Assembly (NCBI GenBank): GCA_000403475.2
Contig: KE159797.1
Span: 528,015 to 592,014, forward strand
Direction: 5' to 3'
Length of the DNA stretch: 64,000 bases
Source: Lachnospiraceae bacterium MD308
GTDB lineage: Bacteria; Bacillota; Clostridia; Lachnospirales; Lachnospiraceae
Part shown: positions 42,401-53,189 of the stretch, piece by piece
Numbering within the stretch: position 1 is the first letter of the stretch
How the letters are laid out: each line of letters starts with the position of its first letter
Notes under the pieces: model-generated
Told to the model about the DNA's origin: nothing
What the model saw: the letters and a program-made list of their open reading frames with translations, nothing else
The model's database searches: none
Position numbers and translations under genes: made by a program

Positions 42401-45400
42401 GAATCCTCTAAAATCCGATATGCGTTTGCCCGCCCTGTCCCGTAGGTCATATTGACAAGTGCGTTTCCCCTGTCCGCATTTTTCCCCTTCACGTTCCACT
42501 GCCCGGTCACGCCTGAATACTGTATGCCCATTGTCTTACGTTCAAGCAGGTATCCCGGCGTTTCAAAGGTTTCACGCATGAAGTCCTCAATATATTTTGT
42601 GGAAATCCATGTTGCGCCGATACGCACCTCAATCTCCGATGCGTCAAGCTCCTTCGGCTGTACGCTTTCCAGTGAGGACACGTTAATGGCATATTCCGGG
42701 TGGTTTTCTGCAAAGGTTCTCGCCACTGACAGCTTCTCCCGCACGTTCCCGCTTAAATACTCGTCTGCGGTTTCCCATTCCTCTGTGACCGGGTTCTGGA
42801 AGATTACCCCGGCAAGCTCCTTTGTGATTTCCTCCATGCTCTTGTCCGCAAGCTCCGACATATAGGCTAAATCCACGCCTGCCTTCTCACTCAGGGATAC
42901 CGCCAGCGCTTCACTGGCTGTGTCCACGCTCGTCACAACTTCCTGCTTTTTAATGGTACGTTTCGAGAACATATCCGCCTTGCCAATAAACTTCCCCTCA
43001 TCGTCCAGATTTTCAAGGGAACATAACAGGCAGTAGCTGGAATCCTGATTGAACACCCTCTTATTGGTCTGTGAACTGATAAGACCGAATTTCTTGGAGA
43101 AATCATCGTATAACTGATTCAACTCCGTCTGTTTGTTTTTAATCATTTCATCCGGGTATTCTTCCAACTGGAAATTTATCAGTTCCTGCGTACAGTCCCG
43201 GATCGCCACCATGCCCTTCATGCGCTGCTCCGCTTTCTCCGAAACGTCCACAGGCTTCATAATGGAATTTTCCCGGTAATACACTTTATCGTCCACTACG
43301 GTATAACTGTAATTCTTCACGTCCGGATCGGCGGGTATGTTCTCCCTTGCCAGTTCATCTTCAATCTCGTTAAAATCCGCCTGCTCGATGCTGCCCTCCA
43401 CATAGGAAAGCGCATGGTTAAGCTGCGCCGACAGGGGAAGGGACGTGTCCGGCAGACAGGCGCTTTCCATGCCATGCGCCCCGGAAACCATCTCCATTTT
43501 TCCGAGTACCATTTCCGGGTGGTCTGCGAAATACTGGTTCATCACGATACCGTCTTTTTCCGTCAGATGCACCCAGTCCGGTTCAATGTCTAATACCCGG
43601 TCACGCTTCTTTAAGAACAGAATGTCCGAAGTGACCTCCGTACCCGCATTTTCCTTAAAGGCTGTGTTCGGGAGCCTGACCGCCCCTAAAAGCTCCGCCC
43701 GCTGTGCAAGGTATTTCCGCACCTCCGGGTTTTTCTTATCCATCGTCCCCTTTGAAGTGACAAAGGCAACAATGCCGCCCGGACGCACTATATCCAAAGT
43801 CTTTGCAAAAAAATAATCGTGGATTAAAAAGTTATGCTTGTCATACTGCCTGTCAGACACTTTATACTGTCCGAAAGGCACGTTTCCCACCGCCACGTCA
43901 AAAAAGTCATTGGGATAGGTGGTGTTTTCAAAGCCTGTGATTTGAATGTCCGCATGAGGGTAGAGCTGTTTTGCGATGCGCCCGGTAATCCCGTCAAGCT
44001 CCGCCCCGTACAGCCTGCTTCCCGCCATTTCCTCCGGCAGACAGCCATAGAAATTCCCAATGCCTGCGGCGGGATCTAACACATTCCCTCTGGTAAATCC
44101 CATTTTCCCCACTGCGTCATAGATTGCCTGAATGATGACCGGGATTGTATAGTGGGCATTTAACGTGCTTTCCCTTGCGGAAGCGTATTCCTCCGGGGAT
44201 AGCAGGCTTTTTAATTCCTGATACTCATTCGCCCAGTTCGCTTTGGAAGAATCAAAGGCATCGGCGAGACCGCCCCACCCCACATATTTTGCTAAAACTT
44301 CCTGTTCTTCCGGTGTGGCAGTGCGGCGTTCACTTTCAATCTTTTCAAGGGTTCGTATGGCTCCCACGTTCTGCCGGAATTTCTCTTTCGGCGCAAATCC
44401 TTTCCCGGTATTCTCTGCTTCATTGAAAGAGATACGGTAATTGACTGCGCCCGTTTTATCAATCTCCGGCTCTTTTTGTGGTACTTTTTCCGGCTCTGGC
44501 GGATTGCCCCCGGTCAGCGTTTCCACATCGCCCATGACCTGCCGGATAAACGGATCGTTTTCTAAAGCATTTTCGTCTACTAACTGCCCGTCCACAATCC
44601 CGGCTTTTTCCAGACCTTCCCGGACAGCCTGCGTGTCAATGTCGGGGAAATCATCTATTTCAGCAGAATCTTTTGCGCCTGAAACATCTTCCGTTCCCGG
44701 CTGTTCCGTTTCCTCTGTAACATTTTCCGACTCTGATGCAATATCTTTTGTTTCTTTCTGCCCTGTTTCCTGTAAATTCTCTGTCTGTAAACTTTCATTG
44801 AGCTTATGGCAGAAAATATCCGCTTGCCCCGGTGTGGCAAATGTCGGCACTGTGCCATCGCCTGTTACATAATAATCCTGCGTTTCGCTGTCCCATACCG
44901 CATAAGGCTCTGTAAAGGCATCCGAAGTTTCCGTAACCGTAAAGCGTATTGTTTCTTCCTGTTCTGGTTCTTCTGTCCATTTTTCCTGCTCTGCATCCGG
45001 GTGATTTTCCTCCCGGCGTTCTCCTGCCGGCTCTGCTTCAGATACTTCCGCAGCGTGTCCTTCCCTCTGCTGTCCCGGCTCGTTCTCATAACGTGCCGCA
45101 TACTTCTGTGCTTCCTTCAGCAAAGCATCCATCTCCACCGCTTTTTCCGCATTGCCGCTTAATGACTGCATCAGTACATAATCGGCGGCTTCCAGAAACA
45201 GGGTGTCATAAACCGTCTTGCCCTCTAACCTCCTGTCAGCGTCCTCTATGACAACCGCCCCGGTATCCTCGTTCCAGCCGACCACATCTTTCATGGACAG
45301 CGCACCGCAGATTTTTACCACTGCGGACATTTCCGCAAGCCTTTCAGCCAGCGCTTTCTCACTGTCACTGGCTTTACTTTCCGGTTCGGGACTCTGAACG

Positions 45401-48400
45401 TTGTCCCCGGAAATTTCCGCTTCCTGCTCCGGTACAGCCATTTTTTCCGGTTCCCTGTCACGCTCTATATACCGCCTTGCCTGATTGGTGAAACCGTCCA
45501 AAACAGCCGGGTGGGACGTGACGATGTAATCCCTTGTCTGCCAGTCAGCGGAAGGCACAAGGCTTTCTGCCCATTCCTTATTGTTTTGGGAAAACCGCCC
45601 GTCATGGGATAAGTGCGTGATTGTATTGGCAAGGACAATCTCTACACGTTCCTTCCCATACTGCCGGATAACGCCCTCTGCGGTATCCCTCGGAAGGGTG
45701 TAACCGTCAAATTTCTCCGCAATCGCTTTTTCTATGGCATCTTTGCACTCCACCCGGATACCATGCTCCAGCTTTTCCTGCTCCCGGCGCATGGCTTCTT
45801 CCGCCTGCTCTTTTTTGTACTGTGCGAAGGCTTCTTTCCCCTTCGGCGTAAGGTATTTATCCGCATTGACAAGCTCCCTGATGCGCTTCTCCACCACGTT
45901 CCATTTTAAAAGCACTTTTGCGTATGGATCGCCTATCCTGCCTTTCCCTAATTTGATTCCTTTAGAATCATGCCATTCATCGCTCCGGTCTGAACCGATT
46001 AGGGCGGGAGAGCCGCCGCCTGTCCCGTATTCATTTTTGAGGAAGGCAATATTTTCCTTCCTGTCATGCCCCTCCATAAAATACTCATAGATACGGAAAT
46101 TCCCATGATGATAGCCACTTCCACCCGTCAGACGGTTATCTATCTCGTCCTGTGTAATAAAATCCTCATGCAGCACCTCCACGCTGTCCTGTACCGGGTA
46201 TTCCGTTTTCTCTGTGCTTAAATCCGCAATCTCTGAAAGCAGATGCTCCGGCTTTTTTACATACCGCCATCTTATCTGCTTTTCCCCGGCTTCAATCTGC
46301 TCTTTTGCGTGGGAAAGCTCCCCGGCGATGACATCGCGCCCCTCCTGTGTGGATAAAAGCTCGCACAGGATTGTCATGCTCTCCGGGTGGTTGTGGCTTT
46401 TAATCGGTATGCTCTCCGGCGCTTCCCCGATACCGTCCCAAAAGAAATTGAACAGGTCATTTGACACCCTCTGACGTTCCACCGCATCCACAAGGAACAC
46501 TTCATTTGCGCCCATGTAAGAGCCATTCTCCACCATAGAACGGACAACGCCCTCTATTTCCTGCCATCCCATCACCGCAACCGGGTTTTCCTTTGCGGAC
46601 ATCCCGTAGCCGACGCTCATGCCGGATTCATTGAACCAGACGGAAATGGGATTGCTGCCGAAGTCAAAGCCTTTTCCGGTAGTTCCATATTCATTTTTCA
46701 GAAACTCCGCCATTTCCTCCGGCGTTTTGCCTTGCTGGTACTTGGCGTAAATGCGGCCCCTGCTGTTATCCCGTCCGCCCCCTGTGCGTAAAATGGCTTC
46801 AAGCTGCTCCTTTGGCAGAGAAAAAGCGGCGGGCATGATATATTTCTCTCCTGCCTGCGCCGCTTCTATCGTGCCGATCTGTTCCTCTATCGTGGGGAAT
46901 AAACTAAGCTGCTGGTAACTTTGCGTTTCCTTCGGTTCTTCCCATTGCGGAATCTGCCCCTCTTTCAGATATTCGCCCTTTCCCATGTAAAAGGCGATGC
47001 TGTCCCTCACAGCTTCCCATGATACAGTTGCCTCCGCTGTCCGGTTTAAATAGCTCCCCTTCCAGACCGTCAGACCGTTTTCGTCCGCCCTGTACCCGGC
47101 TCTTTCCTCCCCTACATAAAACTCGGTAAATTCCTTGTGCCTGTAACTGTTTTTAATATATTCCGTCTGTTTATCCTTATCCGGCTCGAAAAGCATTACC
47201 CCGGCAATATCCGGGCATTTATGCACCATAAATTCATCAAACTGCAAGATGCCTTTCTCTATTTCAGACAAAGAAAGACCGGGCAATGGTTCTCCACTGT
47301 CCGGCTCTGGTAAATCCTTATTTTCAGTTTTTTCAGTAGCTTCTTCACTTACAGGCTGTATACCAGCTCTTTCAGTACGATTTCCTCCGCCGAGTGCCTG
47401 ATGTTGTTCATCTTCTGAACCCAGAGCATCTGGTTCTCCGCCTTGAGTTTTTCCGTCACTCCCTCCTGCTTCATCATCTGCCCGGTCAGCAGTTCCATCC
47501 TCTGCTCCGCCTGCTCCTGAATGGTCAGAAGATGCTCTTTCAGTTTCCCTTTCAGCAGAAGCCCGGTGTAAATCCCCTTCTTGTGTTCCTGTAAGTAGTT
47601 CTTCCTCATCAGCCCGTATTTCGTGAGCGTCCCCTCCGGCTGCTCGTCCACCTGTAACATCGGTATCATGTAATCCCCGTTCTTCTCGTAGGTCAGATTC
47701 ATCATTATTTCCCCTTTCCCCGGCATTTCCGGTCTGTGTGGTAGGTTGTACGTCCCCTGTTTCACTTTCACGCTTTAAAGCATTATAGCGTGTGTCAGAG
47801 GTATTTGCAAGTCCTTTTTCGACAAAATTTCTTGATGCTTCCTTTCCAGCGATTTCCCTGTCATACGCCCCTATTGCTTTGCCAATCTCCATCAGCACAG
47901 GCTTGGATAAATCGGATATGCTGTCACCGATATGTGACAGGGTTTCGATTGTATTAAACTCATGGATATAGGGGAACTGGATTTCCTCTGCCAGCTCTGC
48001 ATCTTCCATGCCGCACCGCTTTAAGACGGTGTAGGCGATGCTGTCCGCCAGCGTTTCCCGGACACGAACAGCAATATTCAGTTCGTCCAGTTCCTCCAGA
48101 AAACTTCCCTCTTTCAGATATTCCATGTCCGAAGCAAGCTCCCCGTAACAGTCCTGTGCAATCCGGGAAGCGATCTCCCTGATCCTGTCCTTAAATCCTG
48201 CTTCTTTGTTGGTATCCCCGTAAATCCCTTCCAAACGGTTCAGAACCGCTTCCTGATGTTCCTCCCGCATCTCCCAAAGCTGAGGGAAACGCCCGATGCG
48301 CCTTGCCTTATGCACGTCCGATATGTCAAAGACGTACCGCAGTCCGGTGTAGGGACTCCCTTTTTCATCAAGAAGTGCAATCCCCTTTGCGCCCTTATTC

Positions 48401-48609
48401 ACCCAACAGTGCATTTTTTCATTCCATATCTCTATGGAAGCGCAGGCTGTGGCGTCCGGTCTTTGGGCATAGATAAGGAGCTGGTCTTTGAACGGGTATT
48501 TGTAGAGCCTTGATGCTGTGTTCAGATATTTCTTCCAGCTTTCTTCATTTCTCGTCACCCTCTTTGAGGTTTCTTCGGAGAGTGCGGAAATTACGTCATA
48601 TTTTCTCAT
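39445..48609 (-). CDS. Giant DNA methylase-SNF2 helicase polyvalent protein
   Basis: 3054 residues. The N-terminal 250 residues are an ArdC-like segment ([26 protein letters not shown]). Residues 250-1450 are low-complexity and LPD-type repeats. A class I methyltransferase domain lies near 1510 ([20 protein letters not shown]), with NVPFG (about 1573) in place of NPPY. A superfamily 2/SNF2 helicase follows: Walker [13 protein letters not shown] (about 2180), DESH box (about 2342), ATGTPISNS and motif [12 protein letters not shown] (about 2670). It resembles the element-borne methylase-helicase proteins of ICEs, presumed to protect or process incoming DNA. The C-terminal tail repeats the [11 protein letters not shown] motif. 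Confidence 0.85.
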   Translation of the reverse strand: MRKYDVISALSEETSKRVTRNEESWKKYLNTASRLYKYPFKDQLLIYAQRPDATACASIEIWNEKMHCWVNKGAKGIALLDEKGSPYTGLRYVFDISDVHKARRIGRFPQLWEMREEHQEAVLNRLEGIYGDTNKEAGFKDRIREIASRIAQDCYGELASDMEYLKEGSFLEELDELNIAVRVRETLADSIAYTVLKRCGMEDAELAEEIQFPYIHEFNTIETLSHIGDSISDLSKPVLMEIGKAIGAYDREIAGKEASRNFVEKGLANTSDTRYNALKRESETGDVQPTTQTGNAGERGNNDESDLREERGLHDTDVTGGRAAGGDAHEIRADEEELLTGTQEGDLHRASAERETERASSDHSGAGGAEDGTADRADDEAGGSDGKTQGGEPDALGSEDEQHQALGGGNRTERAGIQPVSEEATEKTENKDLPEPDSGEPLPGLSLSEIEKGILQFDEFMVHKCPDIAGVMLFEPDKDKQTEYIKNSYRHKEFTEFYVGEERAGYRADENGLTVWKGSYLNRTAEATVSWEAVRDSIAFYMGKGEYLKEGQIPQWEEPKETQSYQQLSLFPTIEEQIGTIEAAQAGEKYIMPAAFSLPKEQLEAILRTGGGRDNSRGRIYAKYQQGKTPEEMAEFLKNEYGTTGKGFDFGSNPISVWFNESGMSVGYGMSAKENPVAVMGWQEIEGVVRSMVENGSYMGANEVFLVDAVERQRVSNDLFNFFWDGIGEAPESIPIKSHNHPESMTILCELLSTQEGRDVIAGELSHAKEQIEAGEKQIRWRYVKKPEHLLSEIADLSTEKTEYPVQDSVEVLHEDFITQDEIDNRLTGGSGYHHGNFRIYEYFMEGHDRKENIAFLKNEYGTGGGSPALIGSDRSDEWHDSKGIKLGKGRIGDPYAKVLLKWNVVEKRIRELVNADKYLTPKGKEAFAQYKKEQAEEAMRREQEKLEHGIRVECKDAIEKAIAEKFDGYTLPRDTAEGVIRQYGKERVEIVLANTITHLSHDGRFSQNNKEWAESLVPSADWQTRDYIVTSHPAVLDGFTNQARRYIERDREPEKMAVPEQEAEISGDNVQSPEPESKASDSEKALAERLAEMSAVVKICGALSMKDVVGWNEDTGAVVIEDADRRLEGKTVYDTLFLEAADYVLMQSLSGNAEKAVEMDALLKEAQKYAARYENEPGQQREGHAAEVSEAEPAGERREENHPDAEQEKWTEEPEQEETIRFTVTETSDAFTEPYAVWDSETQDYYVTGDGTVPTFATPGQADIFCHKLNESLQTENLQETGQKETKDIASESENVTEETEQPGTEDVSGAKDSAEIDDFPDIDTQAVREGLEKAGIVDGQLVDENALENDPFIRQVMGDVETLTGGNPPEPEKVPQKEPEIDKTGAVNYRISFNEAENTGKGFAPKEKFRQNVGAIRTLEKIESERRTATPEEQEVLAKYVGWGGLADAFDSSKANWANEYQELKSLLSPEEYASARESTLNAHYTIPVIIQAIYDAVGKMGFTRGNVLDPAAGIGNFYGCLPEEMAGSRLYGAELDGITGRIAKQLYPHADIQITGFENTTYPNDFFDVAVGNVPFGQYKVSDRQYDKHNFLIHDYFFAKTLDIVRPGGIVAFVTSKGTMDKKNPEVRKYLAQRAELLGAVRLPNTAFKENAGTEVTSDILFLKKRDRVLDIEPDWVHLTEKDGIVMNQYFADHPEMVLGKMEMVSGAHGMESACLPDTSLPLSAQLNHALSYVEGSIEQADFNEIEDELARENIPADPDVKNYSYTVVDDKVYYRENSIMKPVDVSEKAEQRMKGMVAIRDCTQELINFQLEEYPDEMIKNKQTELNQLYDDFSKKFGLISSQTNKRVFNQDSSYCLLCSLENLDDEGKFIGKADMFSKRTIKKQEVVTSVDTASEALAVSLSEKAGVDLAYMSELADKSMEEITKELAGVIFQNPVTEEWETADEYLSGNVREKLSVARTFAENHPEYAINVSSLESVQPKELDASEIEVRIGATWISTKYIEDFMRETFETPGYLLERKTMGIQYSGVTGQWNVKGKNADRGNALVNMTYGTGRANAYRILEDSLNLRDTRIFDIVTEDGKEKRVLNKKETMLASQKQEAIREAFKDWVFRDPERRQDLCAKYNELFNSTRPREYDGSHLKFPGMTPDIVLRPHQLNAVAHQLYGDNTLLAHCVGAGKTFEMIAAAMESKRLGLCQKSLFVVPNHLTEQWASDFLRLYPGANILAATKKDFEPANRKKFCSRIATGDYDAVIIGHSQFEKIPLSTERQMAMIERQITEVEMAIEALKAENGERYSIKQMEKTKKSLSARLSRLNDSSRKDNVVTFEQLGVDRLFVDESHNYKNLFLYTKMRNVAGIAQTEAQKSSDMFAKCQYMDELTGGKGITFATGTPISNSMTELYTNMRYLQYNTLQRLGLGHFDSWAASFGETQTAIELAPEGTGYRAKTRFAKFFNLPELIALFKESADIQTPDMLKLPVPEADYENIVLKPSEYQQDMVQSLVDRAEAVRDRKVDPSRDNMLKITNDGRKLALDQRLINDMLPDEENSKATTCVEKAFEIWEQTKEQKSAQLIFCDLSTPKGDGTFNVYEDIRDKLMAKGVPEQEIAFIHNANTETRKAELFAKVRSGQVRFLLGSTAKMGAGTNVQDRLIALHHLDVPWRPSDIEQQEGRILRQGNMNDKVKIFRYVTEGTFDSYSWQLIENKQKFIGQIMTSKSPVRSCEDIDEAALTYAEVKALATGNPYIKEKMDLDIQVSKLKLLKANHTSQKYRLEDNIVKHYPVQIASMKERLAGYRADIQTYAQNKFPDKDTFSIKIGNRVYTDKKEAGAALIDMCRSAKQPNMAVTIGEYQGFKMSVSFDSFFSKFTVNLKGSISHEVEIGTDPLGNLQRLSNALEGMTGKMEAVAQKLENVEHQLETAKVEVTKPFAQEAELAEKLERLTELNALLNMDEKGGDGIDMDDELEIDGEQEELDTEEMGRDAEAVADAPFKPQMNRAVSEKTAEHGKERMLADSPRGRISVKEKLAEMREKAYGQKTPEKPDISKGKGKEESL

Positions 48610-48746
48610 TGTAAACCTCCGTTTCTTAGTTTTTCGTAATTTTAGGCAATAAAAAAGGCGGCTATGGTTCGTTCATAAGCCATTGCCACCAGTGACGGTA
48701 AACTTTATTCAATTTTTATTTACTCCTTTCCCCGGATTTTTCATAT

Positions 48747-48784
48747 ACTAAAAACACCTAAGATTTCTCCTAAGTGTTTTTAGT
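48747..48784 (-). terminator. Terminator of the IetAS-like module
   Basis: ACTAAAAACAC...TAAG pairs with CTAAGTGTTTTTAGT. It lies 12 bases after the subtilisin gene and separates the module from the giant helicase gene. Confidence 0.7.
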
Positions 48785-48796
48785 ATATCGACTATT

Positions 48797-51406
48797 TCAT
48801 ACTCTTCTTCTGCCTCGTGGAACACGAATTCTATTTTTTAACAATTCATATATTTTCACCGATTCATCCTCTATCTGATATGTAACTACTAATGCATAAT
48901 CCTGTTTTTCTACCGACCAGTTCTTTTTACAGTCAACAACAAGATAATAATTTTCTCCATATGAAGATCGTGAAAACTCAAATGTTCCTTTTTGCAAAGT
49001 TCCATACTCTCTCAAGGTTTTACCGCAATTTCCTATATCACAAATATATTTACTTTCAAATCTCTCCTTCTTCTCTTCTACATCAAGTCCAGCTTGAGAT
49101 GCAAATACTTGGTAAACCTCTTCCAAACTTTTCCCTCTGATTAAATCAAATGACATACTTTTTCCTAAATAATCCAATCTCGTTTTTCTTACATCTGGAT
49201 TATACGCTAATGACACCGTAATCTTCTTTTTTCCTTTTGCAGCTTCAAATTCTTTTGGAATTGGAATTTCAAATATATGATTTTTATCAACTTGAATTGC
49301 ATTTTCATCTCTCATATCAGCAAGCAACATAACTCTCTGTTCAAAAGAATCTGTTGCCATATCCTGAATTGGATACCCATATCCCACTAAATAATGTAGC
49401 ATTTTCTTTTTGTTAGCCCTAATCTGTCCCTTCACATTTTGTTTAAAACTAGGTTGCAGATTACAAATAAAATCTTCTGTGTCATCCAATTTCTCTATCT
49501 GCACTTCTATTTCTTTTGGAATATTGGATGCACTCGCCAAAATTGCTCTTAATAAATTATTAGAAATTTTAGGATAACGTTCTAATACTAAAGCAGCAAT
49601 ATGAGATACGTATGGCGCAGCAAAGCTCGTCCCAACATCTTGACAAAACAATCCGTCAGTTAACTTATTGGAGAATGAAATTACATAATTCCCTACATTT
49701 GGACTTATTTTTGATAAAGTTGTGTTAAAAGCATCATCTCCTCCATATGCAACGAATTCTGGTTTTATAGCTTTCTGTATTCCAGGTCCAATACGTGTAC
49801 TGGATGATATTTGATTTTTCTGTGATATTGGCAATGCAGATATTCTTTCGTCACTTGCCGCAAAAGGTATTGAAGATAATGCCATACCTCCTACTGTAAG
49901 TGAAATACTTGAAGCAGCAGGATCAATAACTCTGGTTTTTGCATCTGTGTAAAAATATTTCGGATAATCTTTTAAAATGTTTTTTACGTCATGTTCATAT
50001 GCGTAATTATAGTTTCCAGAGGATACGATAAATAAAATATCATATTCTCTTTGCAATTCATCTAATACACAAGTCCATGCCCTTGGTTTTTTATCATCAT
50101 ATGGATAATTTAAATCGCCTTGCGACAAATTAAAAATCCGACATCCGTAATTATTGTAAAAATATTCAACAATTTCCCTCATTTGATTTACAATTAACTT
50201 GTCTTGCATATGTGTGTATTTTTTTATTATACTTTTTGTTTCCTGAACCCTAGTTTTTAACCCTATATTATCAAATAAATATTTTTCTGTGACATTTCCT
50301 ACATAAAAATTATAAAGCAAGTCCTCCTGCTCCATATTTAATTTTATTTTTTCATCATATAATTCCTGCCTACATAGTTCAAAATCCCCTAAATAATACC
50401 CATCATGTATTTTAGCATTATAAAGAAAAATTCGGGGAACAAATTGGTCATCAGGGCGAATAATTCCATATTCACAAATTCCAGCAACCATTGTGCCATG
50501 ACCATCTATATCATTCTCATTTGCAGTATATCCATCAGAAACATAGAAAGTCTTAGCATCCCCTATCGCATCCTTAAGTAAAGGATGCCCCGATAGAATT
50601 CCACTATCAATCACGCAAATACTAGAAGCATTCTCAGTTAATAAATCTCCGTTATATTTAATATCGTTTAAATTGATATTGCTAATAATATTTCTTTCCG
50701 TTCTCTTTATCTGATAATTTGGTATCTTATCAATTCTATAAACCAATGGATGTTTAAGAAAATATATCAACTGTTTTCTCTGTATTTTTAAACGCACTAT
50801 CGCAACAGTTTGTGAAATATATTTATCGCAATATTTAATACAATTTTGTTCTGCATTTTTTATAAATTCTTCAGCTTTATCCCGTGTTTCATTAATCGAA
50901 TCAAAAATCCAAAGATAACAGTCAATATAATCAACTTCTGATAGCTGTTCAATATCTTGTCCTTTTCTATCTTCTTGATTCCATCTCGAAACACTTTTTA
51001 TTGAAGAAAAGATATCTTCGTTTTCTATTTTTGTTCGTGCAATTACTCCCTGCTTATAATCATCAATAGCCTTATTAAACTCTTTTAATTCACAATCATC
51101 TGCAAAAAGAACCATAAGTTCCTTTTCCTCTGTATCTATCACCTTCAGCCCCATTGACTCTAGTTTGCTTATATTAGCTTCACTAAGAATTGCATCCTTT
51201 TCAAGCTCTACTTTCATTACCAAATGAGGTTCAAATCGAAATCTTTGGCTATCATCTATATTTTCTGCTACATGATTTTTAACTTGTGACAGAAGTTTTT
51301 CACCATGCTGTGTATTATTTTTTCTGTCGCCGCTAGGTGGAAATCCGCCTCTCTTTCTTCTATCTTGCGAAGGTTTTTCCACTTTTGTAAAAAATAAATG
51401 CTCCAT
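48797..51406 (-). CDS. Subtilisin-like S8 serine protease (IetS-like)
   Basis: 869 residues, no signal peptide, so cytoplasmic. The S8 triad is complete: D267 (CVIDSGI), H303 (DGHGTMVAG), S594 (GTSFAAP), with the oxyanion Asn N465 (SSGN). The first 250 residues are an N-terminal domain, and 240 residues follow the protease domain. It starts two bases after the AAA ATPase stop codon. The pair AAA ATPase plus cytoplasmic subtilase matches IetAS, described as a plasmid stability/toxin-antitoxin pair and as an antiphage system; the protease is the presumed effector. Confidence 0.82.
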   Translation of the reverse strand: MEHLFFTKVEKPSQDRRKRGGFPPSGDRKNNTQHGEKLLSQVKNHVAENIDDSQRFRFEPHLVMKVELEKDAILSEANISKLESMGLKVIDTEEKELMVLFADDCELKEFNKAIDDYKQGVIARTKIENEDIFSSIKSVSRWNQEDRKGQDIEQLSEVDYIDCYLWIFDSINETRDKAEEFIKNAEQNCIKYCDKYISQTVAIVRLKIQRKQLIYFLKHPLVYRIDKIPNYQIKRTERNIISNINLNDIKYNGDLLTENASSICVIDSGILSGHPLLKDAIGDAKTFYVSDGYTANENDIDGHGTMVAGICEYGIIRPDDQFVPRIFLYNAKIHDGYYLGDFELCRQELYDEKIKLNMEQEDLLYNFYVGNVTEKYLFDNIGLKTRVQETKSIIKKYTHMQDKLIVNQMREIVEYFYNNYGCRIFNLSQGDLNYPYDDKKPRAWTCVLDELQREYDILFIVSSGNYNYAYEHDVKNILKDYPKYFYTDAKTRVIDPAASSISLTVGGMALSSIPFAASDERISALPISQKNQISSSTRIGPGIQKAIKPEFVAYGGDDAFNTTLSKISPNVGNYVISFSNKLTDGLFCQDVGTSFAAPYVSHIAALVLERYPKISNNLLRAILASASNIPKEIEVQIEKLDDTEDFICNLQPSFKQNVKGQIRANKKKMLHYLVGYGYPIQDMATDSFEQRVMLLADMRDENAIQVDKNHIFEIPIPKEFEAAKGKKKITVSLAYNPDVRKTRLDYLGKSMSFDLIRGKSLEEVYQVFASQAGLDVEEKKERFESKYICDIGNCGKTLREYGTLQKGTFEFSRSSYGENYYLVVDCKKNWSVEKQDYALVVTYQIEDESVKIYELLKNRIRVPRGRRRV

Positions 51407-51408
51407 AA

Positions 51409-52419
51409 TTATTCCCCTATCGTCTTAATTATATTAGCACGTTCCAATTCCATCCGAACATTTTCTGAAAACACTTCATCTGTTATTGGCTTATTGCCAT
51501 TTATAAGACAATTTTTAATAGATGATAAGCATACCCTTTCTATGTCAGCATACGAACATCCTTCTAATTCTTTGGCAAACCTATTTATATCTAAACATTC
51601 CACCGAAAATGCCCTTAATTTCTTTTGAATCAGTTTTGTAATCTGTTCACAGTCCGGTTTATTAAACATTACTATTTCATCAAAACGCCTCCACAATGCT
51701 TTATCAATTGCTTTCTCATGATTTGTAGCTGCTATTACTAATGAATCACAAATAAAACCGTCCAGAATTTGTAAAAATGAATTTACCACCCTCTTTAACT
51801 CACTATGTTCTTCTACCGTCTCTCTGCTCTTACCAATTGCATCAAATTCATCAAAAAAAAGAACCCAATTATTTTTACTAGCAAAGTCAAAAACCTTCCG
51901 AATATTCGATGAAGTTTCTCCTAAATAGGATGAAATAAGACCATCAAAACAAGTATAAAGTATAGGTAAATCCAGTGCATTCGCAACAGCTTCAGCACAT
52001 ATCGTTTTTCCACAGCCTGGTGCTCCACAAAATAAAAGTTTCTTTTTAGGAGTTAAACCATATGCTTTTAAAATCTCTTTTTTCTCATACTCAACAATAA
52101 CACTATCTAACTGCTTCTTAACCTCATCCGATAAAACAATGTCATTAAAGTTTTTATGTGGATATATAACTTTCACTAGCTCTGTACCATTATCTTTATC
52201 TTTTGGCAATTCAATCACTTTGTTCAATTTATTTGTAAAAGGTCTATTACCGTTGATTTCAGGGGGAGAAGATAATATTTTTTTTAGCTTATTAGCTAAA
52301 ACATAATGATTCTTTGCCTTTTCTTCTTCAATTAAAGTCATCCCAACTCTTAAAAAGGCACTATTATCATTATCTCTATATGCCTCAAACAAAGCTACTA
52401 ATAATTCTCCTGTTGTCAT
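51409..52419 (-). CDS. AAA+ ATPase (IetA-like)
   Basis: 336 residues. Walker A GAPGCGKT (132-139), Walker B VLFFDEFDA (186-194), sensor 1 ATNH (231-234), arginine finger RRFDE (244-248). The N-terminal 90 residues are helical and probably bind the partner. It resembles FtsH/spastin-type AAA modules. It lies directly before the subtilase gene and presumably controls that protease. Confidence 0.85.
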   Translation of the reverse strand: MTTGELLVALFEAYRDNDNSAFLRVGMTLIEEEKAKNHYVLANKLKKILSSPPEINGNRPFTNKLNKVIELPKDKDNGTELVKVIYPHKNFNDIVLSDEVKKQLDSVIVEYEKKEILKAYGLTPKKKLLFCGAPGCGKTICAEAVANALDLPILYTCFDGLISSYLGETSSNIRKVFDFASKNNWVLFFDEFDAIGKSRETVEEHSELKRVVNSFLQILDGFICDSLVIAATNHEKAIDKALWRRFDEIVMFNKPDCEQITKLIQKKLRAFSVECLDINRFAKELEGCSYADIERVCLSSIKNCLINGNKPITDEVFSENVRMELERANIIKTIGE

Positions 52420-52483
52420 CTCAAACTACTTCCTTTCAATAAATATTCATCTTTAACGAATAGCTTTGTGAAAACATTATATA

Positions 52484-52714
52484 TCAAATCCTCTGATATT
52501 TTTGTTGTCCCGATGAAGTCTTATTTATTGGTTTTGCAATATTAGAATTCTGTTGTATCCAATTTAAGAATAATGTTCCCAATAAGAGCCTATCTTTTCT
52601 CGGAATTCTATTCCATAAATATCCTTTAAATAACTCTCTAACTAAAAAATGCTCACCACTATTAAGTTCCAATACTTCCTGTGTAGCATATTCCAGTAAT
52701 TGATTTGCATTCAT
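52484..52714 (-). CDS. DUF1413 family small protein
   Basis: 76 residues: LELNSGEHFLVRELFKGYLW then NRIPRKDRLLLGTLFLNWIQQN and KPINKTSSGQQKYQRI. This is the DUF1413 pattern. AGGAG precedes the ATG. It is the first gene after the module's own promoter, 64 bases upstream of the ATPase gene, and so is probably part of the same transcript. Function unknown; it may be an ancillary or regulatory component of the IetAS-like unit. Confidence 0.8.
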   Translation of the reverse strand: MNANQLLEYATQEVLELNSGEHFLVRELFKGYLWNRIPRKDRLLLGTLFLNWIQQNSNIAKPINKTSSGQQKYQRI

Positions 52715-52747
52715 ACATTTCTTCTCCTAACAACATTGTTAATAATC

Positions 52748-52776
52748 ATTATACATAACGCATATTAAATGGTCAA
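52748..52776 (-). promoter_or_regulatory. Promoter of the DUF1413-IetAS module
   Basis: On the minus strand TTGACC (52776-52771), 17 bases, TATAAT (52753-52748), 34 bases from the DUF1413 start codon. It makes the module independent of the ICE backbone operon. Confidence 0.8.
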
Positions 52777-52798
52777 GATTTCTCATGTTATTTTTTGC

Positions 52799-52827
52799 AA
52801 GCTGTAGGGAAAAATTCCCCACAGCTT
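52799..52827 (-). terminator. Terminator separating the backbone operon from the module
   Basis: AAGCTGT-GGGAA pairs with TTCCC-ACAGCTT. It ends the topoisomerase/HTH transcript just before the module's promoter. Confidence 0.75.
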
Positions 52828-52840
52828 CAATCATTTTATA

Positions 52841-53176
52841 TTACTCATAGAAACCATGTTCCTCAACGCCCTTTTCTAAAATGGTATGTATCAGTTCCTC
52901 CAGCTCCACACCGTTTATCTCGCTGACCACGATCAGCTTTGCAAGGGTATCTTTCTGTACGGATATGGCATACTGTTCCTCATCGGCACGAAGCTCATGG
53001 ACGCAAATGCCAAGCCCGTCCGCAATCCTGCACACCACGCCAAGCTCCGGCTCTCTGATGCTCGCCAGAATATCCATGATTGTCCTCTCCGGCACTCCCG
53101 ACATTCTGGAAAGCTCCATAATGCTGATTTCTTCCTCTTTCATCACGTTTAATAACTTATCCCCGGTTGTAAACAT
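52841..53176 (-). CDS. HTH (XRE-like) protein of the ICE backbone
   Basis: 111 residues from the ATG at 53176 (GGGAGG upstream; a longer frame overlaps topB and is not credible). Helix-turn-helix: KLLNVMKEEEISIMELSRMSGVPERTIMDILASIREPELGVVCRIADGLGICVHELRA. The C-terminal part (IVVSEINGVELEELIHTILEKGVEEHG) is helical. It begins 13 bases after topB on the same strand. Probably a DNA-binding regulator. Confidence 0.75.
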   Translation of the reverse strand: MFTTGDKLLNVMKEEEISIMELSRMSGVPERTIMDILASIREPELGVVCRIADGLGICVHELRADEEQYAISVQKDTLAKLIVVSEINGVELEELIHTILEKGVEEHGFYE

Positions 53177-53189
53177 CTTTCTTCCTCCC

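Noticed and set aside
44441-45250. Several 80-140-codon plus-strand frames inside the giant helicase gene
   Set aside because: Low-complexity antisense shadows of Glu-rich linkers; no ribosome binding sites and no domain matches.
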